Shown: positions 52,401 to 58,732 of the stretch, in pieces | How positions within the stretch are numbered: position 1 is the first letter of the stretch | Layout of the letters: each line of letters starts with the position of its first letter | Origin: Syntrophorhabdus sp. PtaB.Bin047 | Lineage (GTDB): Bacteria > Desulfobacterota > Syntrophorhabdia > Syntrophorhabdales > Syntrophorhabdaceae | Direction: 5' to 3' | DNA length: 64,000 nucleotides | Assembly (NCBI GenBank): GCA_002067235.1 | Contig: MVQP01000001.1 | Location: 19,468-83,467, forward strand | Notes under the pieces: generated by a model | What the model was told of the DNA's origin: nothing | What the model saw: the letters and a program-made list of their open reading frames with translations, nothing else | Databases searched by the model: none | Position numbers and translations under genes: made by a program

Positions 52401-52838
52401 GATATAGAGCTTGCCATCGGCTATGGCCATTCCCCTGACGTTGTCCCCCTCAAATCCTCCGTAGAACGTGTACCACTCGAATTGGCCGTTGGGGCCGAGC
52501 TTTATCACGAGGATGTCCTTGTTGATGGGGTTATTGCCGCTGTGCGGGTGCTTCGGATCGCCGGGACTGCCGTAATTCGGATCCGTCGCCTGGGTCGAAT
52601 CCCATTTCATACCCTCCGCTGCTATAAAGATATTCCCTGCCTCGTCGGTTACAACGGCTCTGACATTCTCGGCTCCTTTATCAACATTTACACCCGACCC
52701 GGTAAAAAGGTGCCACAGGTACGTGCCGGAACTCTTCTTGGCCAACGCAATGTTCGGGAAAACCTGAAGGAGAAACAACAAGAGGAAAAGAGAGGTGAAG
52801 AAATAGGTGATGAAGAATCGACTGTTTCGCTTGTTCAT
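49404..52838 (-). CDS. large secreted protein: beta-propeller-like region plus seven InlB-type B-repeats
   Basis: The 1144-residue protein has a long signal peptide (cleavage near ALA-KK). Residues 40-565 consist of repeats with GNIFIAAEG, DILVIKLGPNGQFEWYTFYGG, GMAIADGKLYITGTS and similar blocks, as in SBBP/beta-propeller proteins. Residues 570-1144 hold seven units of about 80 residues of the divergent InlB B-repeat type (YTITPxAGANGSxTPG...). No anchor, sortase signal, barrel or PorSS sorting domain is seen, so T2SS is the likely route to the outside. Function could be adhesion or polymer binding; this is inference. Confidence 0.88.
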   Translation of the reverse strand: MNKRNSRFFITYFFTSLFLLLFLLQVFPNIALAKKSSGTYLWHLFTGSGVNVDKGAENVRAVVTDEAGNIFIAAEGMKWDSTQATDPNYGSPGDPKHPHSGNNPINKDILVIKLGPNGQFEWYTFYGGFEGDNVRGMAIADGKLYITGTSRDNWSGPNGKSAVQDHSRAILHPSHCSGGGYYYYEYSDDIFVLALDKYYGKYLWHTFIGESKWNEQVYGIAADKERIFLVGKADAEFFGCWPVTEPNRDDEPMTDCDAVKRINRKCRPTRQYQGSNDAWVLALDTNGYYVAHTFLGGSESNDWGEGIAIDKNGMVVVAGASDQSWNYTHSWYNTPPRNPHSGGYDMFIARLARSDLECHWHAFFGGPDSDWATAVLTDDENGYYLAGYSKSGFKVKDRAPVAEHTAGVNYDFSVLKMNNEGANGWHTFRGRDKHEDVAHAMALSLDGKTLYVAGEANGPWVQGADGAPLHDFTKLNGNYQIGVTDMAILALDASNGKSRWHSFYGGLGHDRAYSIAVAEEKAAGDIIVGGTSDVAWTVDGTASKYTFPDNGASSTTPNPNFAVLKLHPYKYTITASVNDEKMGSVSPKEVDVEYQGNTTVKFQHKPAYRVKGLFVDGTYQECLYCTEYSFEKVSKDHTLKVVFDNWKPTIINEGNDGGGTLDPPDQEVEVEYGKDQTMNFIPDEGYEVASVWIDDVEWPDYVYNAYTFKNVVRVHTIQVNFRKKKGPYTITPNAGANGSVTPGTKQTVSRGSNITLTVQADAGHVIDTLVKVQNGITNTITNASGQEKFETTFANVQMNGSLTATFKQPVYTIEPTVSGGNGTIDPSKSTKVVRGQDQTFNFKPADGYELDKVYVDGTEQVNYVYNAYTFKNVKANHAITISFRKKSADATYTITPMAGANGSINPGTALTVKRGATRTFTVTANEGYEIDTLTKIENGITSTITAASGQTSFQTTFSTITYNGSLKATFRTYTGSFTITPDAGANGSITPGTAQTVAHSGSTTFEVKSATGYVIDTLTVVENGQKRTIDGAAGKPTYSQSFTNVHANGSITVTFAKSYTITPSVTGANGSITPGTAQTVKSGGTVTFTVSAEANYQIERLSVFENGVSRDIGGAVGETTYDYPFSNVQADGWIVAKFKAKSDY
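49430..51135 (-). repeat. coding tandem repeat array (seven B-repeat units)
   Basis: Seven units of about 240-250 nt. Units 3, 5, 6 and 7 are one subtype (with IDTL or IERL and ENG), units 2 and 4 another (with YVYNAYTFKNV) and unit 1 is divergent with two Cys. Neighbouring units share near-identical stretches at DNA level, such as the segment around 49600-49640 and 49850-49890. Confidence 0.8.
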
Positions 52839-53094
52839 GCGCTGCCCCCTTTTGTTTTTCTGCAGGACCCTTCCTGGTCGGACATCAATGATGGTTCGTC
52901 GCTGTCGCCCCTTCCGGAGAAATCCTGTTCTTGATAATGGGAATTCTTATCGCGGGGGATATCTGTTTGAAATGGCTATGTCTCCAGGTTGGCGAATTTA
53001 GGGACGAACGTGCTTTTCACAAGGGGTGAGGGGTCTCGCCGGGCACCGTCATGTGTCCGGGCAATCCCCGGGAGGGGCGCTTAAGCGGTTACCG

Positions 53095-53790
53095 CTACTT
53101 CTTTGTTCCGTCTGTCCAGGTTGCGCCCGTCAGGTCGGCCTCGTTGAGGTCGGTGAGAGTAAGGTCGGCACGGGTGAGGTTGGATCCGGCGAGGTTGGCG
53201 AAAGAAAGGTTGGCGCGGGAGATGTCCACCCCGGAAAGGTTGACGCGGGCGAGATTCGCCCGGGCAAGGGTGGCATAGGAGAGATCCGCGGCGGTGAGGT
53301 TGGAGCCGGTGAGGTCGGCACCGGTCAGGTCGGCAAGGGCGAGGTCCGCCCTCTCGAGGTCGGTGCCCGTTAGGTCGGCCTCGTTGAGGTCGGCGCCGGC
53401 AAGGTCGGCACGGGTGAGGTTGGATCCGGCAAGGACAGCGCAGGAGAGGGTGGCGCGGGAGATGTCCACGCCGGAGAGGTTGCAGCGGGTGAGGTTGGAG
53501 CCGGTAAGGTTCGCGTGGGAAAGGGTGGCGCGGTAGAAATTCGCGCGGGAGAGGTCGGCTTCGGAGAGGTCGGCTTCGGAGAGGTCGACGCCGGATAGAT
53601 TAGCCCTGACAAGCGTTGCACCTGACAGGTCCGACGAGCGAAGGTTTGCGTGCGACAGGTCCGCGCCTGCCAGCCTGGCCCCGGAAAGATCGGCCCCGGA
53701 AAGGTTGGCGCAAACACCGCCGTCCTCGCCGTCAAGCCACTTCCTGTGCCGGTGCAGAACCGTCCTGAGTTCCTTATCGCTCATCTCCAT
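53095..53790 (-). CDS. pentapeptide-repeat protein
   Basis: The 231-residue protein starts with an N-terminal helix LRTVLHRHRKWLDGEDGG and continues with about 40 pentapeptides of the form A(D/N)LxX (LSGADLSGARLAGADLS...), ending TDGTKK. Such repeats fold into a right-handed quadrilateral beta-helix. No signal peptide is seen, so it is probably cytoplasmic. Function of the family is mostly unknown; some members (Qnr, MfpA) mimic DNA and bind gyrase, but nothing here shows that. It contains a large internal duplication. Confidence 0.92.
   Translation of the reverse strand: MEMSDKELRTVLHRHRKWLDGEDGGVCANLSGADLSGARLAGADLSHANLRSSDLSGATLVRANLSGVDLSEADLSEADLSRANFYRATLSHANLTGSNLTRCNLSGVDISRATLSCAVLAGSNLTRADLAGADLNEADLTGTDLERADLALADLTGADLTGSNLTAADLSYATLARANLARVNLSGVDISRANLSFANLAGSNLTRADLTLTDLNEADLTGATWTDGTKK
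53129..53482 (-). repeat. internal duplication in the pentapeptide gene, 240-nt offset
   Basis: About 114 nt starting at 53129 recur with high identity starting at 53369. The offset is exactly 240 nt, equal to 80 residues or 16 pentapeptides. Both encode NLSGVDISRA...LAGSNLTRADL..DLNEADLTG. Confidence 0.8.
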
Positions 53791-53907
53791 GAGTTATTCC
53801 CCGTCTCCGTGTTGAGGGCAAAACTCACCAGCGGACGGGTGAAGCCACCATTCATCCCAGTCAGATACGGCGGAAGCCTTTTCCCTTCGGCCCGCGAATA
53901 CACGGTC

Positions 53908-54147
53908 CTACTGACTTCTCTTCCAGCCCTTTGCTATCAGGCAGGCATCGACCTCGTCGCAGACCCGGGTGCCTTTCCGAGCATACTCTTTCTCCGCGAC
54001 CTGCTCGCAGTATGCCTTGTCCCTGGCCCACTCTGCCTGGGTCATCCCCGGTTTTTCGTAGTGAACCACACAGCCGCCAAGGCCGGCTATCAAAAGGATC
54101 GCCGGCACTGCCCATTTCCTTTTTCCCTTGCGAAAGAATGACACCAT
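53908..54147 (-). CDS. small lipoprotein
   Basis: The 79-residue protein has a basic N-terminus, a hydrophobic segment and lipobox GLGGC (Cys at about 26), so it is a lipoprotein. The mature part, GMTQAEWARDKAYCEQVAEKEY, is a short helical domain found in small lipoproteins of proteobacteria with unknown function. Three further Cys are present. GGAGG precedes ATG 54147. The gene lies alone between the pentapeptide gene and a 386-nt gap. Confidence 0.8.
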   Translation of the reverse strand: MVSFFRKGKRKWAVPAILLIAGLGGCVVHYEKPGMTQAEWARDKAYCEQVAEKEYARKGTRVCDEVDACLIAKGWKRSQ

Positions 54148-54533
54148 CTCACTTTCCTCCTTGCCTTTGGTGCGATCATCAAGACGATGTTCACGACTTC
54201 ATCCGCAACATTTCAATCTCCATTCTCCCGCAATCTATAGCAATTTACAAGGGGTAATCTGGCCGGGACGGATGAGGGACCAACCGCCCGCAAGGCCCCG
54301 ACCGTTGCCGCCCCGCCATATCCTCCCGTATTACCTGGCCAGAATAGGCAACCAGCGTGTCGACCCTCCGTGCCTGCACCGGAGGCCAGCGAACCGACAA
54401 CCATCTAATACATAACGGATGGGGAAGAAACTTTCCGGAGAATGCCTGCCGCGTTGAGCACCGGGGGATCTTCGGGAATTCCGGGGCATAGGCGTCGTTC
54501 CCTTCGCCTCGGAACATGGAGCGCCGAACAGTC
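54148..54533. other. 386-nt gap without a convincing gene
   Basis: Open frames on the minus strand here (for example 54817-54245) overlap the better-supported gene at 54534 and show no domain. I see no tRNA, promoter or terminator that I can support. Confidence 0.4.
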
Positions 54534-55052
54534 CTACTGCCCGACACGCCGCAGCCAGGCCTCCTTCCAGAAAAGGAAGCACGACGCGTCGCAATTCCCG
54601 TGCTTCGACCCGTCGCAGCATACGCCTTCGAGGAGGACAACGTTTCTCGCCCTCCTGAACCTTCCCGTCTGTTCCGAGAGCACGCGATTGACCCTCTTAT
54701 ATACCCGCGATCGCCTGCCGCAGTGCTGCCACTGTTCGGACATGAAGAACAGGCGGTCGTGTCTGCCGTATCCGTCGAGGGTCCTTTCGATCTCCTCCCT
54801 TGACTTGATCTCCACAAGCTCCCCCGGACTCAGGCCCAGGATTCCGTCCACGGGCGGGACCGATTTGTCCGCAACCGCCGCCGACGGGAGGGGAGGCAGC
54901 AGCCTCAACCGCCTTAGGACCTTCCGGCATATGCGCAGCAGCACTCCCTTCGACATGAGCCATCTCATCGAATAATACGGTTTCAGCATCGTGGGCATCC
55001 TGTCGATCTCCACCCTGACACAGAGATTGCGGTACTGCGAATCTGCGCACAT
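54534..55052 (-). CDS. conserved Cys-rich protein of unknown function
   Basis: The 172-residue protein belongs to a family I recognise by pattern but not function. The core is GLSPGELVEIKSREEIERTLD, FFMSEQWQHCGRRSRVYKRV, and the end EGVCCDGSKHGNCDASCFLFWKEAWLRRV. Four or five Cys at the C-terminus (C-C-D-G, G-x-C, C-x-x-W) could bind metal. GGAGG precedes ATG 55052. Members are often found near glycosyltransferases or polysaccharide and lipid-modifying enzymes in other genomes, and the FemAB-like gene upstream on the same strand fits such a setting. Confidence 0.8.
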   Translation of the reverse strand: MCADSQYRNLCVRVEIDRMPTMLKPYYSMRWLMSKGVLLRICRKVLRRLRLLPPLPSAAVADKSVPPVDGILGLSPGELVEIKSREEIERTLDGYGRHDRLFFMSEQWQHCGRRSRVYKRVNRVLSEQTGRFRRARNVVLLEGVCCDGSKHGNCDASCFLFWKEAWLRRVGQ

Positions 55053-55321
55053 ACGGGTCCTCCATACAAGTCATTGAGGCCACGCGAACGCACGTCCCCA
55101 CACGTTGACGGCACTCCGGCCCCGTCAGTTCTCCCGTGCCTTCGGCACTCTTTCGGAATCATACCGGCGACGTTTGCCGAACTCGCCGGCCCCCATAATA
55201 AGAACATAGCGGCGCCCGGATATTTGTCAACAGCCCTCCATGCGGCAAAACCAATATCGTCGAGGCCTCACACGCGGAGAGAACCCCCGTTCCACACGGC
55301 TCCCACAACCCCCTCAGGGAT

Positions 55322-56413
55322 TCATTTGAACGCGATCTGTACGGGTTCTTCACAATGAGGCCGGATCAGCATCAAACCGTCGAGACCGGGAGAATAGTAT
55401 TTTTGACTAAACTCCTTTTCATCTTTCTCGGACGGAGTATCTTTACTGTTCCAGCCGACGAGCCCGTACATCCGGTCGTCCCTGTAAACGATCACGGGAT
55501 TGATCTCGAAAAAGCTGGCCACCTTGCTGGAGTACTCCGGAATAATGAAAAAGACCCAGGACCTGGATTCCCGGTCGGGATAGACCGTAGCGCCCCATTT
55601 TCGTTTCGTGCTGTACACGCCGTCGTTAAAGAAAGGCCTGCTCCTGAGCAGGTCGACCCTTGAGAGGCCGTGCTCCAGGGCAAACTTCAACATGAAATAG
55701 TACTCTGCAGACGCAGCGCCTCTCCTGAGGTATTCCTCGTCTCCGTGCAGGATCCCCGTCCTTCTGGCGAACAGGGTACCGTCCTGTACTTCGCAAAGCA
55801 CGCCGGCAACACTCTTTTCTCCTTCCTCGATGACCAGGAGAAAACCCTTGTCGAAGGAATCCTTCATGTGACAGTAGGAGTCAAGATCCGCAAGTTCCTC
55901 AAACCTCTTTTGAATGTGGGGCGCGTACATCTCATTGTAAAAGAGATCGAAATCCTCGGGGTCCCTCGAGACCCGGCATGAGAAGGCGGGCCTTTTGTCC
56001 ATTCTGTTGGAGAACTGTCTCTTGTTGTGCTGGAACCGTTTCTTGATCTCAGACCAGCCGCCCGACATATCGATGAAGGAGCAAATGAGCGTCTGGCTCT
56101 TGAAGTGTGCTGACCTTTCGAACTTCGGCTCATAGCTCAGAGGAAGCACGGCAACACACATGTCGATCGAGTCGGAGAAATCTCTCAGAACCCCTGGCAA
56201 GGAGGGGGTCCAGATGCGCCATTTCCTCAGAACAGCCGGGCAGTCGTCGTACATCCGGGGGAGCATGTATCCCATGAGGTCCGTGTTCTCCACGAAAAGG
56301 CAGCGGAATGTCTCGCCGCCGTTTCCCAGTCTCCCTTCGACGAGAGCGGCATGGCTGACGTACCGGCATGCCAGCGGATAGACCTTGAGTTTGACTTTGT
56401 CTATGAGTCCCAT
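55322..56413 (-). CDS. GNAT/FemAB-like acyltransferase
   Basis: From ATG 56413 (GGGGG upstream) the 363-residue protein shows the FemAB/Acetyltransf_6 pattern: WSEIKKRFQHNKRQFSNRMDK (about 120-140), RDPEDFDLFYNEMYAPHIQKR, a strand LLVIEEGEKSVAGVLCEVQDGTL and YYFMLKFALEHGLSRVDLL. This fold transfers amino acids or acyl groups to cell-surface polymers or sugars. The substrate is unknown. It is separated by 269 nt from the Cys-rich gene downstream. An extended frame to 56530 lacks a start signal. Confidence 0.8.
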   Translation of the reverse strand: MGLIDKVKLKVYPLACRYVSHAALVEGRLGNGGETFRCLFVENTDLMGYMLPRMYDDCPAVLRKWRIWTPSLPGVLRDFSDSIDMCVAVLPLSYEPKFERSAHFKSQTLICSFIDMSGGWSEIKKRFQHNKRQFSNRMDKRPAFSCRVSRDPEDFDLFYNEMYAPHIQKRFEELADLDSYCHMKDSFDKGFLLVIEEGEKSVAGVLCEVQDGTLFARRTGILHGDEEYLRRGAASAEYYFMLKFALEHGLSRVDLLRSRPFFNDGVYSTKRKWGATVYPDRESRSWVFFIIPEYSSKVASFFEINPVIVYRDDRMYGLVGWNSKDTPSEKDEKEFSQKYYSPGLDGLMLIRPHCEEPVQIAFK

Positions 56414-56764
56414 CGTTGTTTCCCCCTTCCCCGGAACCGGGCTGTTGAACCGACAAGAGACACGCGGCCTGGGCCGCACGACACAGTCTCCGCTTAACAT
56501 GAAATATAGCAGACCGGATTTGACTGTCAATGATAGGTCTTCACGACCACCGCACGCATAAGCCCGTCAATGCTATGTTTGCTGGAAAGTCTCTTGCAGG
56601 GAACAATTGGCCGATATAATTCCACTTGGTAGTTTGCAGCGAACACATGGCAGACGTGTATAACCACTGCGCGTACGACGGGTCGGAAACAAAAAGGAAC
56701 TGAAGCGAGACCGCCGTTCCTGTCGCCATCCTCTTTCAGGACCTTCGCGTCAGGTGCCGCTCCC
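56414..56764. other. 351-nt gap upstream of the acyltransferase
   Basis: A short minus-strand frame (56729-56541, 62 codons) has no ribosome site and no known features. An AT-rich TATAAT (56615-56620) on the plus strand has no gene after it. Nothing else is supported. Confidence 0.4.
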
Positions 56765-57631
56765 TCAGCCGGCAGGCTTCGACTGTTTCAGGCAGGCATC
56801 CCGCATTATGTCCACGGGAACATCCCGGCCCAGCCATATCGTGAGGGCCTTCGCCCCCTGCTGGACCAGCATCTCCAGGCCGTCAACGATGACAGCACCC
56901 CTCTCGCGGGCCTTCGTCAGGAACAAAGTGGGCCGGGGTGAATAGATCAGGTCATAGACCACGGTCCCGGGCTGGATGCCCCCTATCACGTCCTCCGTTA
57001 CGGGGAGCTCACCCCCCCTGGGATACATGCCCATCGGGGTGGCGTTGACAACGAGTCGCGTCCCGGATATCATCCCTCCCAGCTCATCCCAGACATGGAC
57101 CCTGAGGACGTCATGGACGGGCGTGTTCTTCCAGCTATCCGCAAAGTCGGCCAGCTTTTGCGGGTTCCGTCCGAAGACGTGGACCTCGCGGCACCCCAGA
57201 GACTGGCAACCAACGAGAACCGACCTCGCCGCTCCGCCATTCCCCAGGATAACGGGGGCTATATTCTTCCAGTCTTCCTTCATCTCCTTGAGAGGGGCCA
57301 TAAACCCGAAGGAATCGTAATTGGTCCCCTTCCAGCCGTTCTCTGTCCGGGAAACAGCGTTTACGGCACCCGACAGCTTCGCCTCGGCGGTGATCTCCGT
57401 CAGGAGGGGCATAATGGCCTGCTTGTGGGGAATGGTAACGCTGAACCCCTGCACATCAATGGCCTCAAATCCGCGAAGGGCGTCGGCCAGGTCCTCGGGT
57501 TTCACCGAAAAGGGAACATAGACGTAGTCGGCTCCGAGATGCTCTATCGCCGCGTTGTGCATCACGGGAGAGAGTGAATGGACGATGGGGTAACCGACAA
57601 CCCCCAGTATCTTCGTCGTTCCTTTGATCAT
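56765..57631 (-). CDS. aroE: shikimate dehydrogenase
   Basis: This enzyme reduces 3-dehydroshikimate to shikimate with NADPH. The 288-residue protein shows GYPIVHSLSPVMHNAAI, catalytic Lys in SVTIPHKQAI, Asp in TNYDSFGF, the nucleotide-binding loop GNGGAARSV and NATPMGMYP, with a C-terminal GLEMLVQQGAKALTIWLG. Several in-frame starts cluster at 57643-57631; ATG 57631 has GGTGG at 8 nt. No other shikimate-pathway gene is adjacent. Confidence 0.95.
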   Translation of the reverse strand: MIKGTTKILGVVGYPIVHSLSPVMHNAAIEHLGADYVYVPFSVKPEDLADALRGFEAIDVQGFSVTIPHKQAIMPLLTEITAEAKLSGAVNAVSRTENGWKGTNYDSFGFMAPLKEMKEDWKNIAPVILGNGGAARSVLVGCQSLGCREVHVFGRNPQKLADFADSWKNTPVHDVLRVHVWDELGGMISGTRLVVNATPMGMYPRGGELPVTEDVIGGIQPGTVVYDLIYSPRPTLFLTKARERGAVIVDGLEMLVQQGAKALTIWLGRDVPVDIMRDACLKQSKPAG

Positions 57632-57786
57632 CATCATCACCACCAGGATTGGATTCTAATGTGAAACCGTTGATAACGCCTTTTGAAACACCAAAATCAT
57701 CCCGCACCGTACCGCGCATGTCAAGGTTTATGTGGCATCTTTCCCCGTGACCGCCGTCCTGTCGCGGGCCGCACAGGAAAAAAGCC

Positions 57787-57815
57787 TTGCCCGCGTGGGA
57801 ACAAAGTACTATAAA
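57787..57815 (+). promoter_or_regulatory. sigma70-type promoter giving a leaderless or nearly leaderless mRNA
   Basis: TTGCCC (57787-57792), a 17-nt spacer and TATAAA (57810-57815) are followed by only 4 nt before ATG 57820 and 10 nt before ATG 57826. No Shine-Dalgarno is present. Confidence 0.65.
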
Positions 57816-57819
57816 TGAG

Positions 57820-58296
57820 ATGGATATGCTGCCCGCAACGAGGAGAGACCTGGAGGCCATCAAAAAGGCATGCCTGCGCATGTCGAACAGGAAGGCCCTG
57901 CTCTCGGCTGCCGCGGCGGTCATTCCCATCCCCTTCACCGATGTCGCCACCGATGTCGTTCTCCTCGGGACCATCATCCCCAGGATCACGGAAAGGTTCG
58001 GGCTCGCAAAGGAGCAGATCGATACATATGACCCCCAGGTGATCATCCTGATCTATGACGCGGCGAAAAAACTCGGCGTCAACCTTATCGGCAGGTACCT
58101 CACAAAGGAGCTGGTCCTCCAGGTCCTCAAGGGGGTCGGCATGCGGCGCCTGACAACGAAACAGGTCGCGCGCTATGTTCCGCTGGTCGGCCAGGCCCTT
58201 GCCGCCGGCCTGAGTTACGGCGCAATGACCCTCATCATCCGCTCCCATGTCAACCAGTGTTACAAGGTTGCGCTGATGGCTATGCGGAAAGAGTAG
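57820..58296 (+). CDS. conserved membrane-associated protein of unknown function
   Basis: The 158-residue protein has two hydrophobic segments (about 27-50, AAAAVIPIPFTDVATDVVLLG, and about 122-140, VPLVGQALAAGLSYGAMTLI) separated by a helical part GRYLTKELVLQVLKGVGMRRLT. The pattern IP-x-P-x-TD-VATD followed by RFGL and a late VPLVGQA is a conserved bacterial family with no assigned function. ATG 57820 or 57826 fits the promoter. It diverges from aroE and converges on the gene at 58336. Confidence 0.75.
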   Translation: MDMLPATRRDLEAIKKACLRMSNRKALLSAAAAVIPIPFTDVATDVVLLGTIIPRITERFGLAKEQIDTYDPQVIILIYDAAKKLGVNLIGRYLTKELVLQVLKGVGMRRLTTKQVARYVPLVGQALAAGLSYGAMTLIIRSHVNQCYKVALMAMRKE

Positions 58297-58335
58297 AATG
58301 TCGAAAGGATAACGCTCTGCGGGTGGCGACGGAGA

Positions 58336-58665
58336 CTACTTCCCGTAGCCGCCGCTTTCGATGCGCACGAGAACCCCGTTATCGAATGTGAGGTAATATA
58401 CGAAGAGGGAGGGGCCCAGATCGTACGTCCATTCCTCCATCTCGACCACGTCATAATACCCTGAGACAAGCCCTCTCGTCACGGATCTCCTCGACACGGA
58501 GGTCGGGGCGTCGCACCTGAGCGTGACCGTCGAGAGTTTGTCATTCACCGAGATGATGGCACCGTTCGGACACCTGAAGGTGTCCGAGGTCGTCGCGCCT
58601 GCTAAACTGCACAGCACGCAAATGCAGACAGCGGCAAGCAGGATCGTTGACAATGCACCTTTCAC
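58336..58665 (-). CDS. small secreted DUF2845-like protein
   Basis: GTG 58665 has GGGGG 6 nt upstream. The 109-residue protein has a signal peptide (cleavage near AGA-TT) and the pattern FRCPNGAIISVND, LRCDAP, MEEWTYDLG and LTFDNGVLVRIESGGYG, as in DUF2845 proteins, which are periplasmic and of unknown function. Two conserved Cys could form a disulfide. Confidence 0.8.
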   Translation of the reverse strand: MKGALSTILLAAVCICVLCSLAGATTSDTFRCPNGAIISVNDKLSTVTLRCDAPTSVSRRSVTRGLVSGYYDVVEMEEWTYDLGPSLFVYYLTFDNGVLVRIESGGYGK

Positions 58666-58732
58666 TCTTGTCCCCCTTTACTCCGCGCCCCCGGAAGATG
58701 CCCGGAGAGAACGGGCAGGCGGCCCGAACCCT

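Noticed and set aside
54245..54817. Minus-strand frame of 190 codons
   Set aside because: It overlaps the conserved Cys-rich gene in another frame and is a shadow.
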